Position numbers and translations under genes: made by a program. From the NCBI GenBank assembly GCA_963678485.1, contig OY782882.1:3658001-3722000 (forward strand): a stretch of 64,000 bases of DNA, in the 5' to 3' direction. Origin of the DNA: CALGYY01 sp963678485 (GTDB lineage: Bacteria > Bacteroidota > Bacteroidia > Bacteroidales > CAIWKO01). How positions within the stretch are numbered: the first letter of the stretch is position 1; each line of letters starts with the position of its first letter. Below the pieces are notes generated by a model. That model worked only from the letters and a program-made list of their open reading frames with translations. It made no database searches and had not been told where the DNA came from. Positions 10,063-18,020 of the stretch are shown piece after piece.

Positions 10063-12519
10063 ATGAAAAGAATATATATTGTATTTCTGTTTTTAGCATT
10101 GTCGTCTGTGGCTTTGGCGCAAGGAAGTTCAGGTGATACAGCAATGATGGGTACTAAGGTCCCGTGCCAGATTGCTACACTTACGGGCGTTAATATCGGT
10201 TGCTATGGTTTGTCGACAGGTTCAGCCACTGTGACCATCAACCAGCCCGGAACCTACAGGGTTATATGGTCGACCGGATTAATTATTAATTCAACAACAA
10301 CGCTGGTTCACTCCATTACGAATCTGGCTGCCGGCTATTATGACGTGCAGGTAATCAATCTTTCTAATGGATGTTCTGCCTTTGATATTATAAATATTAC
10401 GCAACCTCCAAAATTGACAGCCAGTGTTACAACCACGGATGTCAAATGTTTCGGCCAATCGACGGGTATCGTAGATTTGACTGTTGGCGGAGGAACCGCT
10501 GGTTTTACCTATTCGTGGTCAAACGGAAGTACGAGTCAGGATTTGACCAATGTGGCTTCGGGTGTATATGTTGTTACAGTCACTGATGCCAAAAGTTGTA
10601 AAGCATCGGACACAGGTATCATTTACCAGCCAGCACAAGCCTTGGGACAGTCTCATACTGAGAAAAACCCTAATTGTTTTGGTAGTGCCGATTCCTGGAT
10701 TGATTTAACTGTATGGGGAGGAACCACACCATATACCTATAATTGGAATGGCGGATTCGCAGTATCTCAAGACCTTAATAATATCGTTGCCGGAAATTAC
10801 AGTGTTGTAATTACCGATGCCAATAGCTGTACAGCAGGTATGTCGGTTACACTCACCAATCCACCGGTGCTTGCTTTATCTTCCACATCAACTAGCAATT
10901 TGTGTTTTGGTGATGTGAATGGCACGGTGAATCTTACAACCACCGGAGGAACGAGTCCTTACACTTATTCATGGGCCAATAGTACTTATCTGCTGTCGTG
11001 GGATACTGAGGACCTTGCCGATTTGGGAAGCGACACCTACTATGTTACTGTAACCGATGCCAATGGTTGTCAACGTTTCGATTCAGCAAAGATTACTTCA
11101 CCTACACAGATCATCAGCAGTATAACATCAACCAATGTTACAACTTTTGGTGGCATCAACGGCGCCATCAACCTAAATGTAAGTGGAGGTGTGCTGCCTT
11201 ACGGTTTTTTGTGGTCGAATGGGCTCACAACGCAGAATCTAAGCGGTATTCCTGCTGGATGGTATCATGTGGTAATCACCGATGCCAATAATTGTACACG
11301 CGAAGATTCGGTATATATCAGCGAACCTTTAACACCACTGGGTGCTGACTTGGAATCGGTTCATGTGAGTTGTTTCGGAGGAAGCAATGGTTCAATGAAA
11401 GTGACGGCTACTGGTGGAACACCACCGTATTCGTATCTTTGGTCGAATGGAAATACAAGCACTCAAATTGGTGATATCAACGCGGGTTATTACAGCATCA
11501 CAGTAACCGATTTTTATAACAATACTTTTGTTACCGGTGATACCATTCATCAACCGGACGCAATTGCCTTTTCACAGATAGTAACCAATGTAAGTTGCAA
11601 TGGTCTTCCTGATGGAGCAATCAATGTTAGCGTCACTGGAGGAACTCCTTCCTACACCTACAGATGGTTAAATTCAGAGTATGTACTCGCTGCTCTCACC
11701 GAAGATATTAGTGGAATGCCTGCTGATCAGTATTATCTGGAGGTCACTGATACCTTAGGTTGTATGGGAAGTGTAAGTGTTACCATCACTCAGCCTGCCG
11801 TACTGAATATAGAAATGGAACATACCAATGCCTATTGTGCCGGTGGTGCAACGGGAACCGGGAATGCTATTATAAGCGGAGGCACCTTGCCATACACCTA
11901 TGCTTGGTCGAATGGTGCATCATCAACCGCAATCAGTGGCCTGGCTGCCGGTGTGTATACTATTACTGTTACTGACGACCATTCATGCTTTGTAATCGAT
12001 AGCATTAAGATTACACAAACTGATTCAGTAAGAGTTGATTTCACAATGGAACCTGTAAGTTGTATTGATCAGCATGATGGGAAACTCACCGCCTATGCGC
12101 ATGGCGGAAATGGTGATTATTCCTATGCATGGAGCAATGGTTCTACGATTTCCACCATCGAGAATTTGATGTCCGGACCTTATCAGATTACAGTTACAGA
12201 CCTCATGGGCTGCAGTGGAAAGGGTGAAGCTACCGTTACGAAAATTGAAATTGAATGTATTAATATCCCCACCTGTTTTACCCCAAACGAAGATGGATTA
12301 AATGATATATGGGTTATTAAAGATGCCGATTTATATCCTGAGTTTTCATTAAAAATCTATAATCGCTGGGGACAGATTGTATACGATCTCGATGGTAACT
12401 ATGTGCCATGGGATGGAATGTATAAGGGAAATCCTTTGCCTGCGGAAACCTATTATTATTTTTTGCAGCTCAGCGCTCAGACCCCGGTAGTTCAAGGAAA
12501 TATTACAATTGTCAGATAA
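10063..12519 (+). CDS. SprB-repeat protein with CHU_C (type B) T9SS domain, second copy
   Basis: 818 residues. Signal peptide (MKRIYIVFLFLALSSVALA), then nine SprB-type repeats from about residue 40 to 730, and a C-terminal CHU_C domain (CFTPNEDGLNDIW, IYNRWG, WDG, PAETYYY) resembling that of the preceding gene. It is essentially that protein without the long unique N-terminal region, so the two likely arose by duplication and may form parts of one surface structure. One repeat (reading VTTFGGINGAINLNVSGG) lacks the cysteine found at that place in the other eight. The stop is 15 bp before the PorP/SprF gene, consistent with coupled expression with the outer-membrane partner. Confidence 0.92.
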   Translation: MKRIYIVFLFLALSSVALAQGSSGDTAMMGTKVPCQIATLTGVNIGCYGLSTGSATVTINQPGTYRVIWSTGLIINSTTTLVHSITNLAAGYYDVQVINLSNGCSAFDIINITQPPKLTASVTTTDVKCFGQSTGIVDLTVGGGTAGFTYSWSNGSTSQDLTNVASGVYVVTVTDAKSCKASDTGIIYQPAQALGQSHTEKNPNCFGSADSWIDLTVWGGTTPYTYNWNGGFAVSQDLNNIVAGNYSVVITDANSCTAGMSVTLTNPPVLALSSTSTSNLCFGDVNGTVNLTTTGGTSPYTYSWANSTYLLSWDTEDLADLGSDTYYVTVTDANGCQRFDSAKITSPTQIISSITSTNVTTFGGINGAINLNVSGGVLPYGFLWSNGLTTQNLSGIPAGWYHVVITDANNCTREDSVYISEPLTPLGADLESVHVSCFGGSNGSMKVTATGGTPPYSYLWSNGNTSTQIGDINAGYYSITVTDFYNNTFVTGDTIHQPDAIAFSQIVTNVSCNGLPDGAINVSVTGGTPSYTYRWLNSEYVLAALTEDISGMPADQYYLEVTDTLGCMGSVSVTITQPAVLNIEMEHTNAYCAGGATGTGNAIISGGTLPYTYAWSNGASSTAISGLAAGVYTITVTDDHSCFVIDSIKITQTDSVRVDFTMEPVSCIDQHDGKLTAYAHGGNGDYSYAWSNGSTISTIENLMSGPYQITVTDLMGCSGKGEATVTKIEIECINIPTCFTPNEDGLNDIWVIKDADLYPEFSLKIYNRWGQIVYDLDGNYVPWDGMYKGNPLPAETYYYFLQLSAQTPVVQGNITIVR

Positions 12520-12534
12520 GAAAAAATCAGAAAA

Positions 12535-13476
12535 ATGAAAAGAATAATTGCCCTCCTCATTGTATTGTGTGCAGTTTCTGCAGTAAAGGCACAGCAGCTT
12601 TCGCTGACCAGTCAGTATATGATGAATCATTATATATTGAATCCTGCGATTGCGGGAACAACGAATTATATTCCCATTAACCTTAACATCCGCAATCAAT
12701 GGGTGAATATTAAAGGGGCCCCTGTAACACAGTCCCTCTCGGCCCATGCCTACCTTGGCAGCAACATCGGAATTGGTGGTTGTTTCTTTAATGATGTTAC
12801 CGGTCCAACGAGGCGCACTGGTATGAGTGTATCAGTTGCATATCATATTCGTCTGAATAAGGATTACACCCGTAAATTAAGCTTTGGCTTAGGTGGTGTG
12901 TTCTTCCAGCATTATATAAATGGTGAGCTGCTCACGACCGATCAACCTGAAGATATGTCGATACTCAACGGCTTCAATAACAAATTCTGTCCGGATGCAA
13001 ATTTTGGAATTTACTTTTCGCAGACAGATAAATTCTATCTCGGTGCTTCTGTAATGAATTTGCTTGAAATCAGAAAGGATTTATTCAACTTATCACACGA
13101 CATCAATAACCCCATTAAACGGACGTATTACTTTAATGGAGGATATTTTTTCAAACTTGGAAAAAGCTTTGGATTTGAACCATCTGTACTCCTTCAAATG
13201 CAGGAAAAAACTCCATTGCAATTCGATTTCAACGGACGTTTCTCATATAAAAATATGCTTTGGCTTGGAGGATCATATCGTATGAAAGATGCCGTAGTTG
13301 TAATGTTTGCACTTGATTTCAAAAAATTCTGTATTGGATATTCTTATGATATCACACAAAGTGAAATCAAGAAACATTCATATGGATCGCATGAAATCAA
13401 TCTTACCTACAGAATCTTTAAAAAAGATGCCTTTAATAAGACTGATGGTTCAAACGGATTTCCTCTCTTTAACTGA
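12535..13476 (+). CDS. PorP/SprF family type IX secretion outer-membrane protein
   Basis: 313 residues with a signal peptide (MKRIIALLIVLCAVSAVKA) and the family opening QxxxTSQYMMNHYILNPAIAGT...RNQW, followed by alternating beta strands ending in an aromatic-rich tail (EINLTYRIFKK). PorP/SprF proteins are predicted outer-membrane beta barrels; Flavobacterium SprF is needed for export and attachment of SprB, and PorP-like proteins pair with type B (CHU_C) substrates. The two substrates directly upstream fit that pairing. An OmpA-family gene follows after 11 bp, the usual companion. Length is normal for the family. Confidence 0.93.
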   Translation: MKRIIALLIVLCAVSAVKAQQLSLTSQYMMNHYILNPAIAGTTNYIPINLNIRNQWVNIKGAPVTQSLSAHAYLGSNIGIGGCFFNDVTGPTRRTGMSVSVAYHIRLNKDYTRKLSFGLGGVFFQHYINGELLTTDQPEDMSILNGFNNKFCPDANFGIYFSQTDKFYLGASVMNLLEIRKDLFNLSHDINNPIKRTYYFNGGYFFKLGKSFGFEPSVLLQMQEKTPLQFDFNGRFSYKNMLWLGGSYRMKDAVVVMFALDFKKFCIGYSYDITQSEIKKHSYGSHEINLTYRIFKKDAFNKTDGSNGFPLFN

Positions 13477-13487
13477 TCTTTTCAATT

Positions 13488-15326
13488 ATGAAATTAGCTT
13501 TTTGTAAGGTTTTGCTGATACTGCTGCTATGTCCGCTCGCGATGCAGGCGCAGATCAATAAAGCTGCTGAGTTTATGGATGCCGGAAAATATTCCGAAGC
13601 GGTAGTAATTCTTGAAAGCGCCCGTCAGAAAGGGGAAGCAGTGCAAACTGATCTGGTAAATCTGGCTTATTGCTACATCATGTTGCATGATTATGTGAAG
13701 GCAGAAGAGGTTTATGGAGTAGTGGTGCAGGATAAAAATGTTGACGCCAAACAGTATTTTTTTTATGGAGAGGTATTGCGAATCAACGGAAAGTTCAACG
13801 ATGCAAAAGCACAATACCAGAAATATCTTGATAAGTTTCCTGATAATTTCGAAGCGAAAGTAAAATTGCAATCCTGCGATTCTCTGGTGTTATGGGAGCG
13901 CAAAGCGTCACCTATAATAATTGGAAACGAAGAGAGTGTGAATACTGCCAATGATGAATTATGGCCGGTTCCACTTCAGAAGGATTTTTATTATGTTTCT
14001 AATAATAAGGATTTGCTCAGGCAAACGGGTAATACAACCATATTTACTGATCCTCAGATGTCGTTCATTTTTAAAAAGACGTATACGACTACTACAGTGT
14101 TGAGGCCGTTTACCGACAGTCTGAGCTATCCGTGCTTTAATGCACTGAACGGAAAACTTGCGATGGTTGTGAAATCGGTTAAGCGAACACCTGATGGTGA
14201 GAAATTCGGCAATTCAGTAATCATGACCGCTTCATACAATGGATCGTGGAAGGAATTCAAACCTCAGGGAATGCCTGAAGGCTACGTGGTCACACATCCT
14301 TGTTTTTCACCGGATGGCAAGCGTTTGTATTTTGCCAGCGATATTCCGGGCGGTCAGGGTGGATCAGATTTATACTATTCTGATGTGGTGGGCGATTCCT
14401 GGTCGGCGCCGGTTAATCTTGGCACTAATGTGAACACCCCCGGCAATGAGATGTTTCCCCAATTCTCACATGACGGAAAATTTTTGTACTTCGCTTCAGA
14501 CGGACATGCAGGTTATGGGAATCTGGATATCTTCCGTTCCACGGCAACTTCCGGAGGTTGGAGCAGTCCACAAAATATGAAGAGTCCTGTAAATTCCATC
14601 GGAAATGATTTCGGACTTATTTTCGGCGAAGATGGCTATTCAGGATATTTTGTTTCGAACCGTTATGGCACATCCAAGGGCGGAAACGATATTTATACAT
14701 TCCAGCTTCCGCTACCAGCGGTAGTTGTGGACTCGACCAAACCGCCGGTTGTGCAGATATTGCCAACAGATACGATAATGTTATTCTTCAAAACCGCTTC
14801 TGCTGCTATCGATCCCGCGTTTAACAACGCATTGCTGCAAGTTGCAGGCATGATGAAACAATATCCATATCTGAAACTGAACATAGAAACGTATGCCGAT
14901 GCCAGAGGCTCAGAAGGTCTTAATAATCGCTTATGTGTCGATCGCGCAAAGGCAGTAGCAGCAAAGCTTTCAGAAAATGGTGTTGCTGATTCACGCATTA
15001 TTCAACACGCAAAAGGTATCAGTAAATCTGTGAATTCGCCATTGATAAGCTATCATGTGCAAATCGGATTTTTACCGTCTGCTGATGGTCTTGATTATTA
15101 TAAGCGCATCATTAAAGAGAATGTCCCTGTTGCCACCTTGCCCTATGCAAAGGGTTTTGCGTACTTTGCAGGAAAAGGAACACTAGCTGAAATGAAAGTC
15201 CTTGCGTCGAAAATCCGCACCAAATACGGAATTCCGGCATACGTGACTGCCTCAAGTCAGAACTTCTATCTCGAAGATTATTCCTATGCCCCTTGCAGAA
15301 GGGCTGTGATGTATTTCTCTAAGTAA
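13488..15326 (+). CDS. OmpA-family protein with TPR and PD40 repeats and a SPOR-like insert
   Basis: 612 residues. Signal peptide 1-22; TPR-like helices at about 25-135; WD40-like PD40 beta-propeller repeats at about 195-400 (motifs such as HPCFSPDGKRLYFASD and GGSDLYYS); an OmpA-like peptidoglycan-binding domain from about 427 (hydrophobic-FF, then NIETYADARGSEGLNNRL and RAKAV). After GISKS at ~511 the OmpA fold appears interrupted: residues ~519-590 read like a SPOR domain (YHVQIG..., then GFAYFAGKGT), and the expected OmpA end (YAPCRRAVMYF) follows only after it. The combination matches PorE-like T9SS proteins that anchor the secretion machinery to peptidoglycan. Last gene of the five-gene operon. 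Confidence 0.9.
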   Translation: MKLAFCKVLLILLLCPLAMQAQINKAAEFMDAGKYSEAVVILESARQKGEAVQTDLVNLAYCYIMLHDYVKAEEVYGVVVQDKNVDAKQYFFYGEVLRINGKFNDAKAQYQKYLDKFPDNFEAKVKLQSCDSLVLWERKASPIIIGNEESVNTANDELWPVPLQKDFYYVSNNKDLLRQTGNTTIFTDPQMSFIFKKTYTTTTVLRPFTDSLSYPCFNALNGKLAMVVKSVKRTPDGEKFGNSVIMTASYNGSWKEFKPQGMPEGYVVTHPCFSPDGKRLYFASDIPGGQGGSDLYYSDVVGDSWSAPVNLGTNVNTPGNEMFPQFSHDGKFLYFASDGHAGYGNLDIFRSTATSGGWSSPQNMKSPVNSIGNDFGLIFGEDGYSGYFVSNRYGTSKGGNDIYTFQLPLPAVVVDSTKPPVVQILPTDTIMLFFKTASAAIDPAFNNALLQVAGMMKQYPYLKLNIETYADARGSEGLNNRLCVDRAKAVAAKLSENGVADSRIIQHAKGISKSVNSPLISYHVQIGFLPSADGLDYYKRIIKENVPVATLPYAKGFAYFAGKGTLAEMKVLASKIRTKYGIPAYVTASSQNFYLEDYSYAPCRRAVMYFSK

Positions 15327-15438
15327 GTTGCTTGTAACGCATCCGAACCTTTGTTCTGTATTGTCGAAGGTTTTCAGTGTAAGCAAATGCAAGAATGTTT
15401 CGATTACTATCCAATTGCCGATCTGAATTATTAAAGTA

Positions 15439-15507
15439 TTATTTCTTTTTCTTCAAACGCCGCAAATACTGGTAGTCCAGATAATACAGGACTTTCAGCG
15501 AAATGCT
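15439..15507 (-). pseudogene. Relic of a DUF5916-family gene 3' end
   Basis: Read on the minus strand this encodes SISLKVLYYLDYQY, then LRRLKKKK and a TAA stop. The first 42 bp (15466-15507) are identical to 21126-21167, the 3' end of the intact DUF5916 gene, and lie in the same orientation; the last codons differ from those of the intact gene (LKKWKKTH). An in-frame TAA just upstream (15514-15516) shows that nothing longer survives. It is either a lost paralogue or the original 3' end displaced by insertion of the 5.6-kb block between the copies. Confidence 0.8.
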
Positions 15508-15708
15508 GTCATATTAGATTCGCCGATTTTAGAGACCGACCCACGACGATTGATTGTGCCCGTCTAACGTTTCTCTAGATCAAAAATTTAGCATAATCAA
15601 AGTAAAACAGTCCTGAGTATTCAAGACAAGCGGTGTATGTCCACTTTGTCCGGGAGGCGATTGTTCTCCATTAATTGTTCACCGCAAAGATATATTTAAC
15701 ATTATTTA

Positions 15709-15740
15709 TTTGGTGAGGTGGGTGGGGCGGGGTATATTTG
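15709..15740 (+). promoter_or_regulatory. Predicted Bacteroidota housekeeping promoter
   Basis: TTTG at 15709-15712 and TATATTTG at 15733-15740, separated by 20 bp, match the known Bacteroidota pattern (-33 TTTG, about 19-20 bp, -7 TAnnTTTG). It points towards the RES-like gene about 175 bp downstream, with the attC-like half-site in between, an arrangement resembling an integron cassette promoter. Confidence 0.5.
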
Positions 15741-15859
15741 TGGTGAAACGAAATGCCTTAAACGCATATATTCGCTTACTAATCGTTCAACGACGGATAT
15801 ATATTTACCGCTTGAAAACTACTAACAGTAAGATATTGAGCAAGTAGAGAATTGTGGAG

Positions 15860-15883
15860 GTATAGCAATCTACGAGTTATAGC
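15860..15883 (+). repeat. Right half of an attC-like site
   Basis: TATAGCAATC, a short spacer, then GTTATAGC at 15876-15883. This closely parallels the right arm of the complete palindrome at 16882-17016 (ATAGCAAGCC, spacer, GTTATAGC). It would mark the left boundary of the RES-like cassette. The left arm is not recognisable. Confidence 0.45.
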
Positions 15884-15916
15884 CAATCCATGAATTGACA
15901 GCCTAAGAATAAATTG

Positions 15917-16870
15917 ATGTATTTAAATAATCTATCATTGACAAATTTTCAGAAACAAGATATTCTTGGTCGTTTAGGAATTTTGAATCAATTCTGTGAC
16001 AATTCTGAAAAATTAAGTGATAGTGAAATTTCATTCATAAAAAATACATTACCTGCCCTTATCTGTATTCTTCCGACATGTGTATATCCTATCAGCTCTT
16101 TTAAACTACCATTTGAGAGATTAGTCATTAATGAAAATGTATGTGGCAAAAACATTCGTTTAAAAAATCTTGCTGATTTAAGATATCCACCAAGAGAAAT
16201 TGCAAAAAATCTTGACTATAACAGGGCAAGTCTTAACGGTCAAACTATTTTTTATGGTGGTAGTAGAGGACATTTAGCTTTAGCAATTGAGACCCAACCA
16301 AAAATGGGACAACGTATAACAATATCAAAATGGGCTCATACAACTGGAATATTAAATATGACCATTATTTGCCAGGATGCGACTTTAGCAATGTCAAATC
16401 CAAATGAACTTCTTTCACATTACCAGTATTATGAAAAGACCTTAAACCAATTAGAACCAAACACACAAGAAGTAGTTGTTGCAATTCATAAATTTATTAT
16501 TAAAGCATTTACAAGACAAGTCAGTCCTGACAATAAAAAGGGCTATTTATTTAGTGCATTAATCTCTAATCTGTTTTTTTCTGCCAGTACAGACCCTTCT
16601 GATGCTATTTATTATCCAAGTGTTCCTTGTAATGGTTCAGCTATGAATATTGCAATTAAACCAGACATACTTGATGGACAATTTCAAATGATTGAAGCAG
16701 AAGAAGGGATTGTCGTTGGCAGTTATGGTAATAATAGATGGCATTCCTTCGAGACAGGATTATGTAAAAGTTACGACCAAGATACTTTAGACTTAATTTG
16801 GGAGAATAAGTTTGTACCTGAAATTGACCGGATAAAAGTGAAAGAGAGATTTAATGTTGATTTAGACTAA
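15917..16870 (+). CDS. RES-domain-like protein, putative
   Basis: 317 residues from the ATG at 15917 (a TTG precedes it). The middle and C-terminal parts resemble the RES domain of NAD-degrading toxins: an Arg followed by a hydrophobic-FYGG segment (RASLNGQTIFYGG, ~103-115), a Glu about a dozen residues later (ALAIET), and a YPSVPCNGSAMNIAI segment near residue 235 corresponding to the Ser motif. The ~100-residue N-terminal region is unassigned. RES toxins normally have an Xre/MbcA-type antitoxin beside them; none is here, so toxin activity is uncertain. The gene is visibly more AT-rich than the operon to its left and sits between attC-like boundaries at 15876 and 17009, which suggests acquisition as a cassette. 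Confidence 0.55.
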   Translation: MYLNNLSLTNFQKQDILGRLGILNQFCDNSEKLSDSEISFIKNTLPALICILPTCVYPISSFKLPFERLVINENVCGKNIRLKNLADLRYPPREIAKNLDYNRASLNGQTIFYGGSRGHLALAIETQPKMGQRITISKWAHTTGILNMTIICQDATLAMSNPNELLSHYQYYEKTLNQLEPNTQEVVVAIHKFIIKAFTRQVSPDNKKGYLFSALISNLFFSASTDPSDAIYYPSVPCNGSAMNIAIKPDILDGQFQMIEAEEGIVVGSYGNNRWHSFETGLCKSYDQDTLDLIWENKFVPEIDRIKVKERFNVDLD

Positions 16871-16881
16871 AATTGCACATG

Positions 16882-17016
16882 GCTATAACAAAGGCTTGCT
16901 ATCAGCGGGGCAGCGGGGTTTTAGGACAGTGCAGTTCTTTTATCAAGCGGCGGTGTATTAGGACAGGAAACGGCTTCGATTCGCCCCGCCGAATAGCAAG
17001 CCTCGACCGTTATAGC
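16882..17016. repeat. attC-like imperfect palindrome (integron cassette recombination site)
   Basis: Outer arms GCTATAAC (16882-16889) and GTTATAGC (17009-17016) pair perfectly. Next, GGCTTGCTAT (16893-16902) pairs with ATAGCAAGCC (16993-17002), and GCGGGGC (16905-16911) with GCCCCGC (16983-16989). Spacers on the two sides are unequal (3 vs 6 and 2 vs 3 nt), leaving bulges, with a ~70-nt loop. The 135-bp span, the AAC/GTT triplets at the outer boxes and the position just after a gene match attC sites; the outer boxes do not fully fit the RYYYAAC/GTTRRRY consensus. No integrase gene is in the window. Confidence 0.6.
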
Positions 17017-17036
17017 ACATTTTTAAAAAAACAACA

Positions 17037-17504
17037 GTGTTTCCAATAATAATAAAATATAGCAAGACATTATCTGGGGACTTTGACACAATTGCAAATC
17101 AAAAAATACTTGATTGCGCAAAAGAATATTTGAAAAGAGACGGTGTAGACCATATTGACATAATTGACGAATCGGTCCTTAAATTTAATAATGACTTCTT
17201 TGCTATCAGACCTGGACTGAACTGGAATATATGGGTAGGTATATGGCGAGGACAAATAAGTATTGAAAAACTTGACTCAAAAAGAAAAATTAGATATAGA
17301 ATTAACACCATTCGATTTTGGATTATTGGCTTACTAACCGGACTTCTTTTTGGACTAATTACAAAATTATTATGGGTCGGACTATTAGCCTTTGGTGTAA
17401 TGGGTCTCCTTAATTGGACAATATCAGTTGTTAGACATTATTTTAATTTGACAGGACTGCTTACTGACATAATAATTGAAAAAGAAAAAGATAAAAATAG
17501 ATAA
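17037..17504 (+). CDS. Small two-TM membrane protein, cassette-borne
   Basis: 155 residues if the GTG at 17037 is the start, 20 bp after the attC-like palindrome; no better start is seen. The N-terminal ~95 residues are soluble and mixed alpha/beta; then two hydrophobic segments (about 100-118 and 120-142, with WIIGLLTGLLFGLITKLLW and GLLAFGVMGLLNW) and a lysine-rich tail. No family recognised. AT-rich like the preceding cassette gene. A gene of this size directly between two attC-like elements fits a gene cassette of unknown function. Confidence 0.6.
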   Translation: MFPIIIKYSKTLSGDFDTIANQKILDCAKEYLKRDGVDHIDIIDESVLKFNNDFFAIRPGLNWNIWVGIWRGQISIEKLDSKRKIRYRINTIRFWIIGLLTGLLFGLITKLLWVGLLAFGVMGLLNWTISVVRHYFNLTGLLTDIIIEKEKDKNR

Positions 17505-18020
17505 AACGTGCTATAATAGTTAAGGCTTCGTTTAGCGCCAGCCCAACATGAAACCCTGTTGTACAGCCTGCCCTGTAACGCAGGTCGGGGAAAACCCAAG
17601 CACCTGTAGCGGAGCAAGCCTCGCCGCCAGGTTTGAAGAAGGAGTCATGTTTTGCATTCATGCTGCCTTAATCGCAACCGGTGCACTGTTTCTTATCAAT
17701 GATTAATGGCTTGTTTATCTGTTGTGAATAATTTTTCCTTACTTTTGGCGTCGTATCCAAATATGAATCATCTTTAAATAAACCCCATATGCGGGATACA
17801 AAAAATGCGCTTCGATCTCGGCTCCGTTTGTTTGGGGCGGGACTGTGACTCGCAGGATACCGCCACTGCGTGTTCGGAACATGCAGAGAAGTAATAATTA
17901 AACCACAGTGATTCATGGGAATAGTTATAGGTTAACCTCGCCATCTAAAAGCTGCAACCAGAATGATACAGGCAATAAACTCAAAATAAAATAAACGTCT
18001 AATTTAAAAAAAGAGAACGT
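17505..18020. other. 516-bp non-coding stretch with degenerate attC-like start and 74-bp repeat
   Basis: Begins with GCTATAAT (17510-17517) followed by GGCTTCG, like the left arm of the 16882 palindrome; AGCAAGCCTCG at 17613-17623 resembles its right arm, so a degenerate third attC-like site may span 17510-17640. Copy A of a 74-bp repeat (17524-17597) lies inside. The rest, up to the kelch gene, shows no gene that I can support. Confidence 0.45.
17524..17597 (+). repeat. Dispersed 74-bp repeat, copy A
   Basis: From GGCTTC to GGAAAACCC. It aligns without gaps with 19216-19289 at roughly 85-88 % identity, both containing GCGCCAGCCCAACATGAA and CAGCCTGCCCTGTAACG. The two copies bracket the kelch gene. 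Confidence 0.8.

Larger units (their letters stand above)
15327..15916. other. 590-bp non-coding stretch with gene relic, promoter and attC half-site
   Basis: No convincing gene. It contains a relic of a DUF5916 gene 3' end (15439-15507), a good Bacteroidota-type promoter (15709-15740) and the right half of an attC-like site (15860-15883). It marks the left edge of the accessory block reaching to 21.1 kb. Confidence 0.6.

Noticed and set aside
17461..17661. Minus-strand 66-codon frame over the 74-bp repeat
   Set aside because: It is the translation of the repeat and part of the small membrane-protein gene; no start context or family, and the repeat recurs elsewhere.
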